The notes under the pieces were generated by a model that searched no databases, had not been told where the DNA came from, and saw nothing but the letters and a program-made list of their open reading frames with translations. Made by a program: the position numbers and the translations under genes. This document shows positions 23,007-44,603 of a stretch of DNA of 64,000 nucleotides, piece after piece. How positions within the stretch are numbered: position 1 is the stretch's first letter; every line of letters begins with the position of its first letter. Source of the DNA: Sipunculus nudus (Eukaryota; Annelida; Sipuncula; Golfingiida; Sipunculidae); the NCBI GenBank assembly GCA_026874595.1, contig CM049309.1, positions 42,485,079 through 42,549,078 on the forward strand, given 5' to 3'.

Positions 23007-23706
23007 TCGAACCTGTCTAATGCGACCACCCAAGGGACTTGGCAAAGTGGTCGTTGTAGACAGGTGGTCGTATTTGACAGATTCTGAACATTAGGAACTG
23101 CACAAATCCAGCTGACATGTTTGACGGAAATATACATATTAGACCATCTTTATGACTATAAATAAATAGATATTTGCAAAAGGGAACGATCTTGGTGTTA
23201 CATGTATTTTGTAATTGCACACAAATGCACATGTACTTATCTGTGTAATATGATGTAATGCACTGAATAGATCAAAGACAGATCACAGAGGCACAGATCA
23301 AAGATTAACTTCAGGGTACCTCAATTTATGTGGATTAATATGTCGTGTGAGTCAGTCAAGTTGCCCGCCTGGGGCCCAAGGCCCAAGTTCGGCCCAGGGT
23401 CCCAATAATCACCAGTCTGTGCTCCGTACACATGTACACCAGTAAAACAAACAGCAGCGGTGCAAGTGACCGCAACTTCACGCATGGTCAATCAACCGAC
23501 CGGCCAGCGCTGGTCAGTGAGTAGCACATACAGTGCCCGCATTTATTAGTAAAATGCCACTTTGGTAGGGAAAACTGCCCGTAATCCGTAATAGCCAGGT
23601 GGTCGTATTTCAAGGTTTTATCTATAGATAATATAACAGCATTTCAAAAGGACTGATATCTAGTGGTCGTAATAGCCAGGTGCCCGCATTTCACAGGTGG
23701 ACTGTA
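23004..23706. mobile_element. Tc1/mariner- or pogo-type MITE
   Basis: Starts ACAGTCGAACCTGT directly after a (TA)n array and ends ACAGGTGGACTGT before TATATG. These are short terminal inverted repeats flanked by TA, as expected for the Tc1/mariner superfamily. Internal GGTGGTCGTATTT-like segments occur near both ends. No transposase frame is present. Confidence 0.65.
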
Positions 23707-24232
23707 TATGTTTCATATAAGGTATATATACAACATAAATCAAATATTTTTATTGATTTGATTATATAAATGCATATTTATATGTACATATATTTTATAT
23801 AAAATACATTTTAAATTCTATTTGTAACAAATACAATTTTATTTAATGTGATATAATATTAATATTCATATGGAATATATCAGATATAGATACGACACAA
23901 ATCTAATGTGATTTTTCTGTTTGCTGTTGTATGTGTTCAGCATGGCATCAAAGTTTGATGTCCGACTTGGCATCCGGCATTCGACTTTTGGGTTTTAGTC
24001 CTAACCGGCATTTTGTTCTTCTATTATCACCCACTCACTGTAAACATCTCAAAGTCCATGGTGCAAATGGTTTTGCCTGCATTCAGCGAGTAACAACTCA
24101 TTGTCAGCTGGTAACTTTGTGTCAAACACATTTCTGTCAACCTTTGATGATGTGAAACATGTTATATTAAGTTGTCAATGCCGTCACTGTGGTATTTTAT
24201 ACTTTTACACTGTTATTACAATCAAAACAGCG

Positions 24233-24253
24233 CGGGGGGGGGGGGGGGGGGGG
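24233..24253. repeat. Poly(G) tract
   Basis: A run of about 20 G inside the foldback interior, with unique-looking sequence on both sides. Confidence 0.9.
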
Positions 24254-24472
24254 TCTTCGGAAGTTGTCAGCCTTCACCCTGCTAGCCCCCTCCACGCACC
24301 AAATACGCTTCAGCACACTAAAGCTGTTTTCCACTTGTCCGGAAACGGACATGGCCTGGGTACAGATAAGTTTACCTTGCGTGTTTCCACAGGCTCCTCT
24401 TTTTACAAAAACTGACCTAAACTGAGTACATTTTACTGGAACTGGCCAAAACTGACTGCATGTAACAAACTA

Positions 24473-24474
24473 TA

Positions 24475-24521
<47 letters not shown>
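24473..24521. repeat. (TA)n microsatellite
   Basis: About 45 bp of TA repeat within the foldback interior. Confidence 0.9.
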
Positions 24522-24525
<4 letters not shown>

Positions 24526-24628
24526 CAGACCAATTATAGCCATGATGCCATGATTTATTGATTCAATATAGTACCTGGACAATGGTGATGCAATTATATC
24601 TGTCACAATCAGCTGAGCACCTAGACCC

Positions 24629-25097
24629 AGTTTTGGCTCTGTTGTAAACACAGAGCCACATTTCCCTGCCTTTATTTAACTAGCGGACGGGAGTTGGCAA
24701 CACCTGATGTTGGGTGCCTATCCCAGTGCCCCTGTGCGATTGTTTCAAGCAGCAGTGTACATGCATGTGTTACATCATCACTAGTGCATGGTGTGAGTAT
24801 CCTGTAACTGGACCACTGGCTACAGACAGCATTGTTACCAAGGTAACACACTGGATTGTTTCACCTGGTCAGGCGCATGTATCACATTTCAGCTGGGTGG
24901 GCCAGTATGTTGGCAGTGATGATGTAACAGGTGCAGGTCACATGGCTAGCCTGAAACAATCACCAGCCAATCACTCGGGGTTTAACCACAGGCTAAAGGT
25001 GCTCAAAGTGGGTACACTGTCGTCACCTGCATGTGCTCCTGTCTGCTAGATAAATGAAGGCAGGGACCTGTGGCTCTTGTGTTTACAACAGAGCCAC
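24629..25097. mobile_element. MITE with inverted ends around GGCTCTGTTGTAAACAC
   Basis: The left end has GGCTCTGTTGTAAACACAGA and CCCTGCCTTTATTTAACTAG. The right end carries the reverse complements (CTAGATAAATGAAGGCAGGG and GTTTACAACAGAGCCAC). No coding frame is present. Fragments resembling the R-family 3' terminus (CTGAGC..C....ACCC) lie on both sides, at about 24607 and 25103. Confidence 0.6.
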
Positions 25098-25897
25098 AAC
25101 TATGTCTACTGAGCGCTGTAACCCATGGGTCCCTTGTTTTTATATTGTAGAAGCTCTCCCTGTATGCATATTGGTCTCATTAAATGGAAGAGCCTAAAAA
25201 TATTGAGTCCAATTAAATTGGGCTAATTCTGGGTGAACCTGTTGCTGCATGGGGTCCAGCAACAAAGGGTGATTAATTATTAAGTGTTAGATATGCCTGA
25301 AAATATATTTTAGACACCACCCAACATATGCATTTGGGTGGGATTTAAAGCTCCAAAAGATCTCTATTTGTTAACGAGATATTACACTGGGACACATGCT
25401 TTTGTTGGTCTGATTCTTGGACCTATGTGACCAACAAGAGTGGGTGTGGCATGTTTAAAATTTGTAGCTGGACGCACAATGTGATAGCATGCTCTCATTG
25501 GTCTGATTACAGTTGTTTGCTCTGTGCTCACCCTGGTGTTTGAACCCAGATAACCTTACTGTACAAAGCGGTGGTTACACGAAATTATGTCTGGGATGAT
25601 GACAGTGTCTTATTACTGTATGAGGAGTGTAGTAGGTGAACAAGTATGTATAGTTGCAGATGGCCAGGCTTCTTGGATCTGTGCGATTGGTCGGCCTGTC
25701 ATCAATCAGTTTACTATGTACAGGTGTTGGTCTAGGCAAGTTGGCTCACTCCAAACCAAGGTGAGTGATTCCCTAAATATCACTATAGCATATAGGATGT
25801 CTGAAGAAAGCTTAAATAATTTATTTCCTTACTGTATCCCTGACAAACAATGTTTTAGCTCATGTAAAATCAGGTAACTTCACTAATTTTTCTGACC

Positions 25898-25939
25898 AAG
25901 CAAATTAATCTGTAGGAATGTTCGGAATAAATGATTTTA
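25898..25939. other. Inner edge of foldback interior, no gene
   Basis: The short stretch between the interior sequence and the start of the right inverted arm has no recognisable feature. Confidence 0.3.
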
Positions 25940-26958
25940 ATTGTATCCACCAAAACAAAGTTTTGCCGATACTATGTTTTTGACCAGGTTCTGCCGCCGT
26001 TCTGTTTTCGGAATAGATCTTTGAGACCACTGGACAAATTTTTCCCAAACTTTACACGATTATTGGGTCACATGGACTGGTGCCAAAATATTTGTTTTGA
26101 TATATAATATTTATATAATTATATAATATTTTCATTGACCTTTCCTCTCTCCAGTGTTCCATCTGTGCATCTGTTTTGACACATTAACCCACATATCTTC
26201 GGACTCGTTTGACAATCAGAAAAAAATTTTTGCACAAATGTTGCTCTTGGATAGCTTTATAACATACATGAAAAATGGTGGCGCCAGCTAAAGCAATTTT
26301 TGCACAGTGTCTGTCTGTTCATCTGCCTTGGGATAAAATTACTCATATCTCTGCAGTGAATGGACTTATCCACCTGAAATTTTGCATGTGCATTCATCAT
26401 AGATAGCTTTCTTGATTTTATGACAGGTGGTGCCACCTACATTCATGTTCAGGCTGCAGACATCCAGGCTGTATCTCAGGACTCGTTGGACATATCCTAG
26501 CAAAATTTTGCATGTGTATAGATCTCACATAGCTCTTTATCATATGCAAAACTGGTGGTGCCACCTGCAACCATTTTTGCACAGCGTCCGTCTGTTTGTC
26601 TGCCGTGGGATAAAATCACTTATATCTCATCAGTGGTTTGACTTATCTGCCTAAAATTTTGCATGTATATACATCTTGGATAGCTTTCTTGATTTTGTGG
26701 CAGGGGGCGCCACCTACTTTCACCTTCAGGCTGCAGACATCCTGGCTAATATGCAACACTCCTCTCTCTATTTCCCCTTGCAACTCAATCCATGCCTCAC
26801 TTCACCCGTCACACTCTGATTTCGGCGGATACATGCTTGTCGACTACCCGTATTCTAGTTTTCATTTGTAATCTTGTTCAACTGCACATTATCCAATATT
26901 CCATACTCATCATCATAAGATATGAGGTGGAACTTCTGAAATATTATTTATCTTACAG

Positions 26959-36174
<9,216 letters not shown>

Positions 36175-36570
36175 TTTATGAAGCAGCAAATACTTGTTGG
36201 GGCCATTCATACAAGTATTAGTGCAATGCAGTGTACAACAGAACAGGAATGCTGCCAAGGTGCTACTTTAAAAAGGTGCACCTTTGTTTTGAGATAAAAT
36301 TAACTGTGATATTTATATATCAGGGGAATTGCATATATACCACACTGTATATTTTAAAATATATATCCCCATCAGTGGACCTTGAGAATTGAAGTTCCCT
36401 TAGAATCAAGGTATATTTAATTATGAAATATATACCCTCTATTACTGTAGATACTACTGTGATAGGATTTTAGTTATTATGTATTATACAGTATATTCTA
36501 GTTTATTATTTATAATTGTGTGCTCTTATGTATTATATAAATAAATGATAAATAAGTCCTTCATGCATAT
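36175..36570 (+). other. SIRT3-like 3' UTR with poly(A) signal
   Basis: AT-rich sequence follows the stop. AATAAA occurs at about 36540-36545 in the context TATAAATAAATGATAAATAA, making this the likely end of the transcript. Confidence 0.5.
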
Positions 36571-38511
36571 ATGCAAACTTATTTGTTCATTTCACTATCA
36601 CAGGTTTGTTCACACTGCACATGAATACTTTAAATGGATAACAACGAAAGACAGAAATTTGTCAGTTTTAGTGTTATAGCTGCAGTGTCAATATAATTCA
36701 AGATATCATAATCACATTGAGCCATGGAGAACAAGTCTATACAATCAATGCAGGAAAATTTCTGTCTGATGAAAAAATTAAGACAAAGTTTACTTTACAT
36801 TTTTATAAACTGGCAGTAAAATATTTGTTACCTGTGCCCAGCAGATGATTTCTCAAATGCAACTGCAGGTGGTTTTTACAAGTTCTGATCATGAATCTAT
36901 GGTAATTCTGAACATTATTGATGAAAATCTCTGTTGAATAAGAGATAATTGGATTATCCTCTCTTGTTAAACTATTTTGTGAATATCCTTATTTACTTCT
37001 GTAATTCTGCAACTCTTCGGTGTTATGATGCTGTTTTGAAATAACCCTGTAATTATATCTGTTTTGACATTTTTGACAATTTATTATCCCCATAAATTTT
37101 GTTTCAAATGTATTGGATATTTCCCTAAGTATGATCTTGCAATGAACCTTTATTCTTAATCCACACAGGTACACCAATCATAAAAACAGTTTCTTTTGAG
37201 TTGCTATGCATTAAACAGTTATAATGACACCCCAACATGAAATACAATCTGAGAACTTTTCATTGTTTCCTATACCCCTCGTGCTTTAACATTTGTAATG
37301 TTATACTTATAAATATCAGGTTCTTCATCTTTGGACTAAAAGCCAGGACGAAATTAAGTTTGCTATATGACTTTAAGTTATCTACAACAGACCTATATAC
37401 TGCAGGCTTTTGAATTTCAAATAGTTTTTTTTCTATATATTATAATATATACATGTAGCTTCATCAACATACTCGTCAAGAGCCACTGTTGACATCAGGC
37501 CAGCCACACTCGCATGAATCCTTTTTTTAGGGGAAAATGGGAGGAAAGCGATAGCGCTACGCTCTTTACACAGCGCTTTACCTATAGGGCTACTACCTAT
37601 ATCGTAAGGCGCTGTTTGTTATGACCTCATATCCTGAATTGCAACACCAGAGGGGAGCACTGTATTTTTGTCCAATCAGATGAGACCTTGTGCTGGAAGA
37701 CAAAGCCAAGCGAGGAATACACGGAGCCAATCATATTCATTTCCTTTTTGAGTGACAGCTCATCCCCCAGCGTAACCGTCTGAACAGGCCACAAGCTCAG
37801 AGAGAATTGCCCCTGACGTGGTTTGCTTAGGGCCCTGGGCACATAGGATGCTCGGCCGGTGAGCTGTAATTCAAACGAAACGTGACAACAAAGGCTGCGT
37901 GCACACCTCGCTGGCTGGTTTCAGTTCTACAGACAACAGATACATGGCTACGCTATCACAGTCATAATGTCATAATCGAATCGGTCGATGATGCGAGAAT
38001 GCAAAGGGAGCAATTAAATTCGACCCGAAACTCATCAAGCGGCGCTTGAAGCGCAGCAATGGGCGGAGCCAGCATGCCTGTCGAGTGTTTGTTTATCATT
38101 GGCATCTGATTGGCTGCTTGTCACATCATACGCACGTTTATTTCAGTGGACAACGAACCGCCATCTGGTGTCTAAATATATCATAAACGGTCAAACCTGG
38201 CAGCGTGAAAATCAGTTGCTTCTTTAGAAGCGCAAGATTTCCGCTGCCTCGGGAGCGTACGATAGCGCATATTACCCCTCTTTGCATGCAAAGAAAAACA
38301 AAAGATGAGTTCTCAAGAACGAGGGGAAATCATGTTGAGGCGGGAGAGATATCAACCGGATCCGCGTTGCCCACATTCTCTGCTTGCAGTAGGCCTACTG
38401 GTGCTTACTACGTAAGGCACGACTATATATATATATACTCTAAGATCCTGTAGTGCAAAATTTCGTCCATTTCTCTATAAAAACACAACCACAAAGGAAA
38501 AACAAAAAGTA
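36571..38511. other. Intergenic region, part CpG-rich
   Basis: 36571-37500 is AT-rich with nothing recognised. About 37530-38420 is richer in CpG than its surroundings (for example GCGATAGCGCTACGC, GGGCGGAGCC, GGAGCGTACGATAGCGC) and looks single-copy. That is compatible with a promoter or an older coding remnant, but no exon can be assigned. Confidence 0.3.
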
Positions 38512-41465
38512 TGGTTCTCAGGCATTTTTTTTTCATAAATTAGTGCGCGCGGGCGATTTTTTGTTGTTGTTACCTTTTTAGCTCAGCTGACTATAAGTCA
38601 TCTGAGCTATAGTCGTGGTCCATTGTCCGTCGTCCGTCCGTCTGTCCGTCCATCCGTCTGTCCGTCCGTCCATCCGTAGATGTGGCACGTTTTGAAACCG
38701 TAAGACCTAGGAATCCAAAATTCGGCATAGTGTTAGATGTCCCCAAGATCTACCAAGCCGAAAACTGGGTCTTTGCGACTTTGTTCCTTTGAGAAATTAA
38801 GGAAAAACCTGAATTTTTTATTAAAAACCTATTTTCACACTTCAGGGCTGCCTAATATCAAAACCACTTATCTGTTTTTCCTCATATTTACCATAAATAT
38901 TCCTCTATATAGTTCCTATGTACATGCTTGAATTATGTCTGTATTATATAATTTAAGAAAGTTATGGGCCAGAACAGAATGCATTTTTTAAAAAATCAGG
39001 AAAGATATTTGATCACTTAACACAAAACTTGTTTAAGCTATGGACTTTTTTCAAGTAATATAACTTTAATTAATCAAAATTAAATTGTATACCCAAAATT
39101 AGATCAAAATCTTTTAAATTTTTTAAAATATTAACAAAAATAAAAAATTGGTACCTTAAATTTTGCCTAACTTTGACCATGGCACGTTTTTTTCCTGTAA
39201 ATACTGTGGATTTAATTTTCTCAGCATGTTTTTGTTAGCATTTTGTCTATTAACATCAAAAATTTGAAACCAGTTGATCAAAAACTGTAGATTTTATTCA
39301 AGTTTTCAAGCACCATGTAATATATTGTTTACATCAGGCTAGTGTTATGCAGTTTGCAAGAGCTCGGCTCCCCAGCTTAAGCTCTCAGTTCCTAAAATTT
39401 GGCATACAATTAGATGTCTCCAAAATTCCCTACCATGCCAAGAATTTGGTCACTAGGACTTAATATCTTTGAGATATTAATGAAAAACTTCATTTTTCAA
39501 TTAAAAACCCATTGTTACACTTCAATACTGCCTAATATCAAAACCACTGATCTGACTTTAATCATATATAATATACATGTTTTTCTATACATTCTCTGTG
39601 CACATGCCAGAAATGATGTCAGTATTGCGTAATTGTTTTAAGTTATGGGCCAAAACGTAATGCACTTTGGAAAAAATCAAGAAATATATTTACTCCCTTA
39701 ACAAGGGGCTTGCTGAAGCTAGAGATTTTTTGTCAGGGATGCAACATTATTTAATCAAGATTCAATTGAATACCCAAAATTAGATCTGAATTTTTAAAAT
39801 TTTATAAGTTATTAGTATAAATATAAAATTAGAACCTGAAATTTTGCCCAACTTTGACCATTCACTTTTGTTTCATGTGAGCTCTGTTTATATAATTTTC
39901 ATATCATGCACACATAAGGATTTCAGCTTTTTAGTTTAGAAAGCTTAAAGAAATTGGCCAAAAATTGTAGCTTTTATTAATGTTTTTATGAGACCATGTC
40001 AGACCTTGGCTCTCTCCAGCCACTCTTGAGTCACCTGTATGTTGACCTTGTTGAACTTTCAGCAAACTTCAGCTTGAGGCGAGGCATATACTGGGGCAGC
40101 AAGGCAGCTTATGACCAGCCACAGTGATCCAGGTGTCCAATCCAGCTCATCTAGTAGTTTTAACCAACAACATAACAATAAACATTAAATTAATCAATTT
40201 TTATTGATTTTTAATAACAAATTAAAGAAAAATAGAAAAGGAATTTGTTAGTTTATAATAATAGGGAATTAACTTGCAGTTACTGATGATATAAGAATCT
40301 TGTATCGATGGATAGAATGTCACGTATTCCAAATAACACCATGCAGTCACCTATGGCATTTTTCAGTTCAATTTTAATAATAAAAAAGTAAATCATATTA
40401 TTCATTACTAATCATTAGGGATCATATGAAGGAAATTAATGATAGACAAAGATGCAGTTGATAATATTAATCTAGATTCCTACTGTGTCTAGTGTGTACA
40501 TTGATGTGAAATTAGTCCAAAATAAATATATCACATTTATTTTTTTAAATATAAATAAAAGCCATAAAACCAGGTACTTATGATCATTATTTAAATGTGT
40601 GAATTTTGTACATTCTGGATTCTCAACACCATTGTTTGGTGAAAACTGAATAAATACCAGACATTGTGGGAATACTTTGCAATTGTATTTAAATACGAAT
40701 ATGAATATGTACTCCATTATAAAATTTCTTGCATAAAGAATGGGAATTCCGGTAAAAATGAAAGTATATGAATACCAGTGCAAATACTTTCCAAATGTAT
40801 TCATGAATGCATTCATGAATATATTCTTTAATATTATTTTAATAATCATTTCAGTTATATTTCATTTTAAAAATCATACGATTCTCTTATTATTTTTAAT
40901 AAAAATTATATCTGGGACAATATTTGTAATTTTTTTAATAAAAAGTTAAACTCTTATATTATATGTTCTGCTTATAAGTTATATGGCCAAGACAAAATCT
41001 GTGTGACAATAGTAATCCATTTGTTAATAAAATAAATGAAATCAATTCTCTTCTCTGTCTCCAAAGGTACTATCAAAATCATTCATAAGCTTAACAACAA
41101 CTCATAATACAGATTATACTTATTACCACACAAAACCAGCATGTGCCTCATTTCTAAAATATATTTTTTTTATCATATATAACAGCTGAGCGCCGTGACC
41201 CATAGGTCCCTTGTTTGCATGTATGTTTCGATAAAAATGTCATTTGATCGGGGAAAAGCATGATCATAACAGATTTTTTTGCTAAACAGGTAAAGGCGCT
41301 ACATAACAAAGGAAATCTTATCAAAATTGTATTATTTTATCTTCTTGAAAGAGTTGTCCGTGCGGCGGCTGGAGCTCAAAATTGTTAAGTTTCTATTGAA
41401 AATCAAAATAAAAATTTTTGATGCGGGGGGTTCAAATTGACGCGCGCGGTGCCTGAGAACCATAC
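38512..41465. mobile_element. MITE family D, copy 1, split by R copy 4
   Basis: Left end ATGGTTCTCAGGCA at about 38512 and right end TGCCTGAGAACCAT at about 41452-41465 are inverted repeats. The intact relative at 42570-42887 lacks the R element, so in copy 1 the R element (38580-41213) was inserted later. The shared interior includes GGGAAAAGCATG.T.ATAACA and ATTGAAAATCAAAATAAAA. Confidence 0.72.
38580..41213 (+). mobile_element. Repeat family R, copy 4, nested in MITE D
   Basis: Full-length-looking copy from AGCTCAGCTGACTATAAGTC to CATAGGTCCCTTGTT. Its ends are defined by comparison with the empty site in the other MITE-D copy. It is almost collinear with copy 1 (1764-3848). The GTCCGTCC tract is at about 38625-38675. 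No transposase or RT frame is present. Confidence 0.72.
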
Positions 41466-42569
41466 TGTTTTTGGCCAAATAGGGATTCAAGCGACGGTGG
41501 GCCAGCCATCGGGTCTGAGCCATCTGCATGATGATAAATCAACCGAACCAGTAGATGGTATATTCATCTTTCTCCTCATGATTGATTTAATTGGGTATAG
41601 CGTCAAGGATAAATATCTCCTATAGCAGTTATGCGCACTGCAGGCTTTTACGCCAAAATCGAGCTGTTTGGCGTAGGAATTGTAAATTTAACTCATTAGA
41701 AATAGAGCAAACATACGAGTATTCATTGACAACCCCCGCTGCAATGTGCCAAACATTACCAACATAAAATTAAGTATTTAATCGTTAAACCTATTTTAAT
41801 TTCGCCAAGCCTGTGGATCTATATTTTGAAATGTAATATCCATGACTCAGCTTGGTAAATATAGTTTAAACAGAAACTAGTCTATTTTCCTGGTGATATT
41901 CCATTCCTATACCTGTAGAGCTATATATTGCATCCCTATACTCCTTCAAGGAATATACGATCTACCCATCTAAACCAGCATGCTTTACCTAGATCCCAAC
42001 ATAATTATGGAAAGAGAGCTTATGCAGTCGCGCCCCCCAATCCCGTGAAACTCTGTACCAAGTGCGATCAAAGATCGAATGTTCCACACGTTTTAAATCT
42101 CATATTAATTTATTATTAGGGTCACGCCTTAATTTTCGGGTGCCCAATATATATATTTCCAAGTTTTCTGTCTGTCTTGCCATCTGCCTATAATGACATG
42201 TCACGCTCTTTAGCGCGCATTATCCAAAGATTCGAACCGTTCAAGATACTGCCGTGACAGCTTTACTAAAGATTGACACCTAAATATATGATTATGTGCA
42301 TTGCCGAGTTTTTAACCCGTTGGTAATATACGATACATATGGCCGCCAGGCAGAGATCCTTGGAATTCCAATAACTCAAAAATAATTTATTATTTGTTCC
42401 GAAACTTACACTGATTGAAAATTAATACCCACGAAAGGATGTGCACTGCTTCATTTCACACCTATATACTAATATCTAGTATGTCCATATAAGGCTATAC
42501 CGGTTTGAGAAACTTGGCATCGCGGGGCCCAAACTGAGGACTTAGGCCAAAAAAATTATAATGTTCGGT
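41466..42569. other. Intergenic, nothing identified
   Basis: Single-copy-looking sequence with no exon, RNA gene or repeat family that I can support. The 63-codon frame at 41928-42119 shows no motif. Confidence 0.4.
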
Positions 42570-42887
42570 TCTCAGGCACTTTTTTTTTCAGAAAACAGTG
42601 CGGGCGGGCGGTTTTTTTTTTATTTTAATTTTTTGTATGTTTCAATTAAAATGTCAGCTGATAAGGGAAAAGCATGCTTATAACAGATTTATATTGCTAA
42701 ACAAGTAAAAAGCACTACATATACATAACAAAGGAAATGTTATCAAAATGGTATGATTTTATCTTCTTGAAAGGAAATGTCCAAGCGTGTGGAGCTCAAA
42801 ATTGGTACGTTTCTATTGAAAATCAAAATAAAATTGTTGATGCGGGGGTTTAAAATTGACGCGGGCGGTGCCTGAGAACCATATATA
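42570..42887. mobile_element. MITE family D, copy 2 (intact, about 318 bp)
   Basis: Terminal inverted repeats GGTTCTCAGGCAC... and ...GGTGCCTGAGAACC. The interior is AT-rich and noncoding, with GCGGGCGGGCGG near the left end and GACGCGGGCGG near the right end. Confidence 0.72.
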
Positions 42888-43027
42888 CCTTTTATTTTTT
42901 TGGCCTTATAGGATCCCAATGTTTTCCTAGTTGTCATTATTAATTTATGTTGGAAACCAAAACGCAGGGACTGAAACCACAACGTTGGACATCGGGGACC
43001 AAGATGTGTGATTTAAATCAGTGATAG

Positions 43028-43240
43028 ATCTAGCTAGCTAGGCCAGGATTTAGGGGGGAAAAGGGGGGGGGGGGTCCAACCCAGGATCTAGAATTTATGA
43101 CAAAGCCTAAAAATGGTCCCCAGGTCCGGAAAAGGGGGTTCAAGGCCGCTAAAATTGGTCTGAATCCCTTAAAGAAAAGGGATGCGGCGGCTGGAAAAAA
43201 GGAGGGGATCCACTTCTGAAAATCACGAATCAAAGTCGAC
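43028..43240. mobile_element. Family C MITE relative, reverse orientation, with poly(G)
   Basis: GGCCAGGATTTAGG, TTATGACAAAGCC, CCAGGTCCGGAAAAGGGG and AAATTGGTCTGAAT match, in order, the reverse complement of 33073-33268. A poly(G) run lies at about 43061-43074. Confidence 0.5.
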
Positions 43241-43749
43241 CGAATCGTGATTGGATATTAAAAATGTAAAAAAAAGGCTTTATTAGTAGTTTCTTGCATA
43301 ATGACATCGATTATAACGATTCGAGCAACTGTGCTGATACATACTTCTAAAGATTACTCATATGTAAGATATCCTTTTAAAGACTCGTTAATTTTGGTAC
43401 AAGACCCATGCATAATACCTAAGGAGGCTAAGGTACTTGAATTTTGAGCAGTATAAAAAATAAAACTAGAAAACTTGATGCAGAATTTCACATTTTTAGC
43501 TTTTAGATAACCAATATTCTAATTATGTTTCAAAATGTACCCAAAATCTTACTCATTGTTTAATTTAAGCTGATTGTTGGCTGTAGGCCTAGAGTATCCA
43601 AATAATATTTGAAATAATAGGCCTATATATGTAGTACTAGTAGTTTTACTGAAAAGCGCCACATATTATCGAATTTGATACTCTTATAAATAAATTTACA
43701 TACATTCACACATACTGTAACACTAATTATACACATCTCTACTATTATC

Positions 43750-43930
43750 TAGACCTAAAAACGTGTTAAACGTTCGGAGTTCAAGGATCGTCCGACCTGG
43801 TATCCGTCTTTTGACACCCTGGTTTTAGCCGTAACCCGCTAGATGGCGTTTTTAGCGGGCATTCCATTTATCGTTCATTTGCCACATGGCGGTCGAGAGG
43901 GAAGGGCGGCATTACGTGAGCGGAGGTATA
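43750..43930 (+). promoter_or_regulatory. CpG-rich patch with possible short first exon
   Basis: Locally CpG-rich sequence (AAACGTTCGG, GATCGTCCGACC, AGCGGGC) includes ATGGCGGTCGAGAGGGAAGG from 43886 and a possible donor GAG|GTATAT at 43925. This would encode 13 residues in phase 1. It could be a promoter or first exon of the downstream snoRNA host gene or of another gene, but nothing links it to a second exon. Confidence 0.2.
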
Positions 43931-44603
43931 TTAACGTAAATTTTACAGATTGTTTGATAGATTGACATCCAGTTTAATTAAAAGGCGTTAGCTTGACCAT
44001 AAAAGAGTATATATAAACAGGTAAATGCTATTTGCTATGTAAACCTGTTGGCACAGTTGTGCCAGCTATCGTGAGCAGACACCAAGAATTTCCACCACGT
44101 GTGAATCCTTGGAAGTTGGAGACTGACGTTCACAATTTGACACAAACTCCTGCGCCCGAATATTAGCCCCATATAATTGATCTTTACTAAAATTGTATTT
44201 TCATTAAAACATTTGATAGGAAATCTATGGATATCAATTTGAAAAAACTTGAATTATATTACCACTGAAATATTCATAGCTAGGGAAGCATATCTGGTTA
44301 CTAGGCCCAGGTAGCTGCTACACGGCTGTTCACTAGTGGAGGCGAGCAGGTACTTGTAGCACTAGGCCCAGGGCTCGTATGATTTAAATCATAATTTAAA
44401 TCATCAAAATTTATTTATTAAAGAAAATTGAACAATTACAATATATATTGTCATGAGACCTAACATTGAATTACAATGACGTCACAGAAACTTGTTGCAC
44501 AAATTAAAGAACGTTCCAGGATTATGTTCCCTAGAATGTTAATGACAGAAAAACACACCAGATAACTGCCAATTCATATAAATTATGTTCACAAATGGTT
44601 TAA

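Larger units (their letters stand above)
20829..26860. mobile_element. 6.0-kb foldback-like element with long inverted arms
   Basis: The left end reads AACTAGAATACGGGTAGTCG from 20829. The right end (to 26860) is its reverse complement. Homology between the arms continues inward: left about 20829-22012, right about 25940-26860. Both arms end near AACATAGTATC(C/G)GC. The arms contain spaced GGTGGCGCCACC-type palindromes (left about 21118, 21250, 21402, 21530, 21678; right about 26279, 26427, 26554, 26704). The 3.9-kb middle has no transposase frame and holds other insertions. Target-site duplications are not obvious. The right end lies only 98 bp before the first recognised SIRT3 exon. Confidence 0.75.

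Noticed and set aside
22836-23137. Small proteins with long Tyr-Ile runs on the minus strand
   Set aside because: Translation of a (TA)n microsatellite.
26792-26958. Upstream extension of the sirtuin frame as its N-terminus
   Set aside because: It is the end of the foldback arm, and a good TCTTACAG acceptor ends at 26958. The frame is open by chance.
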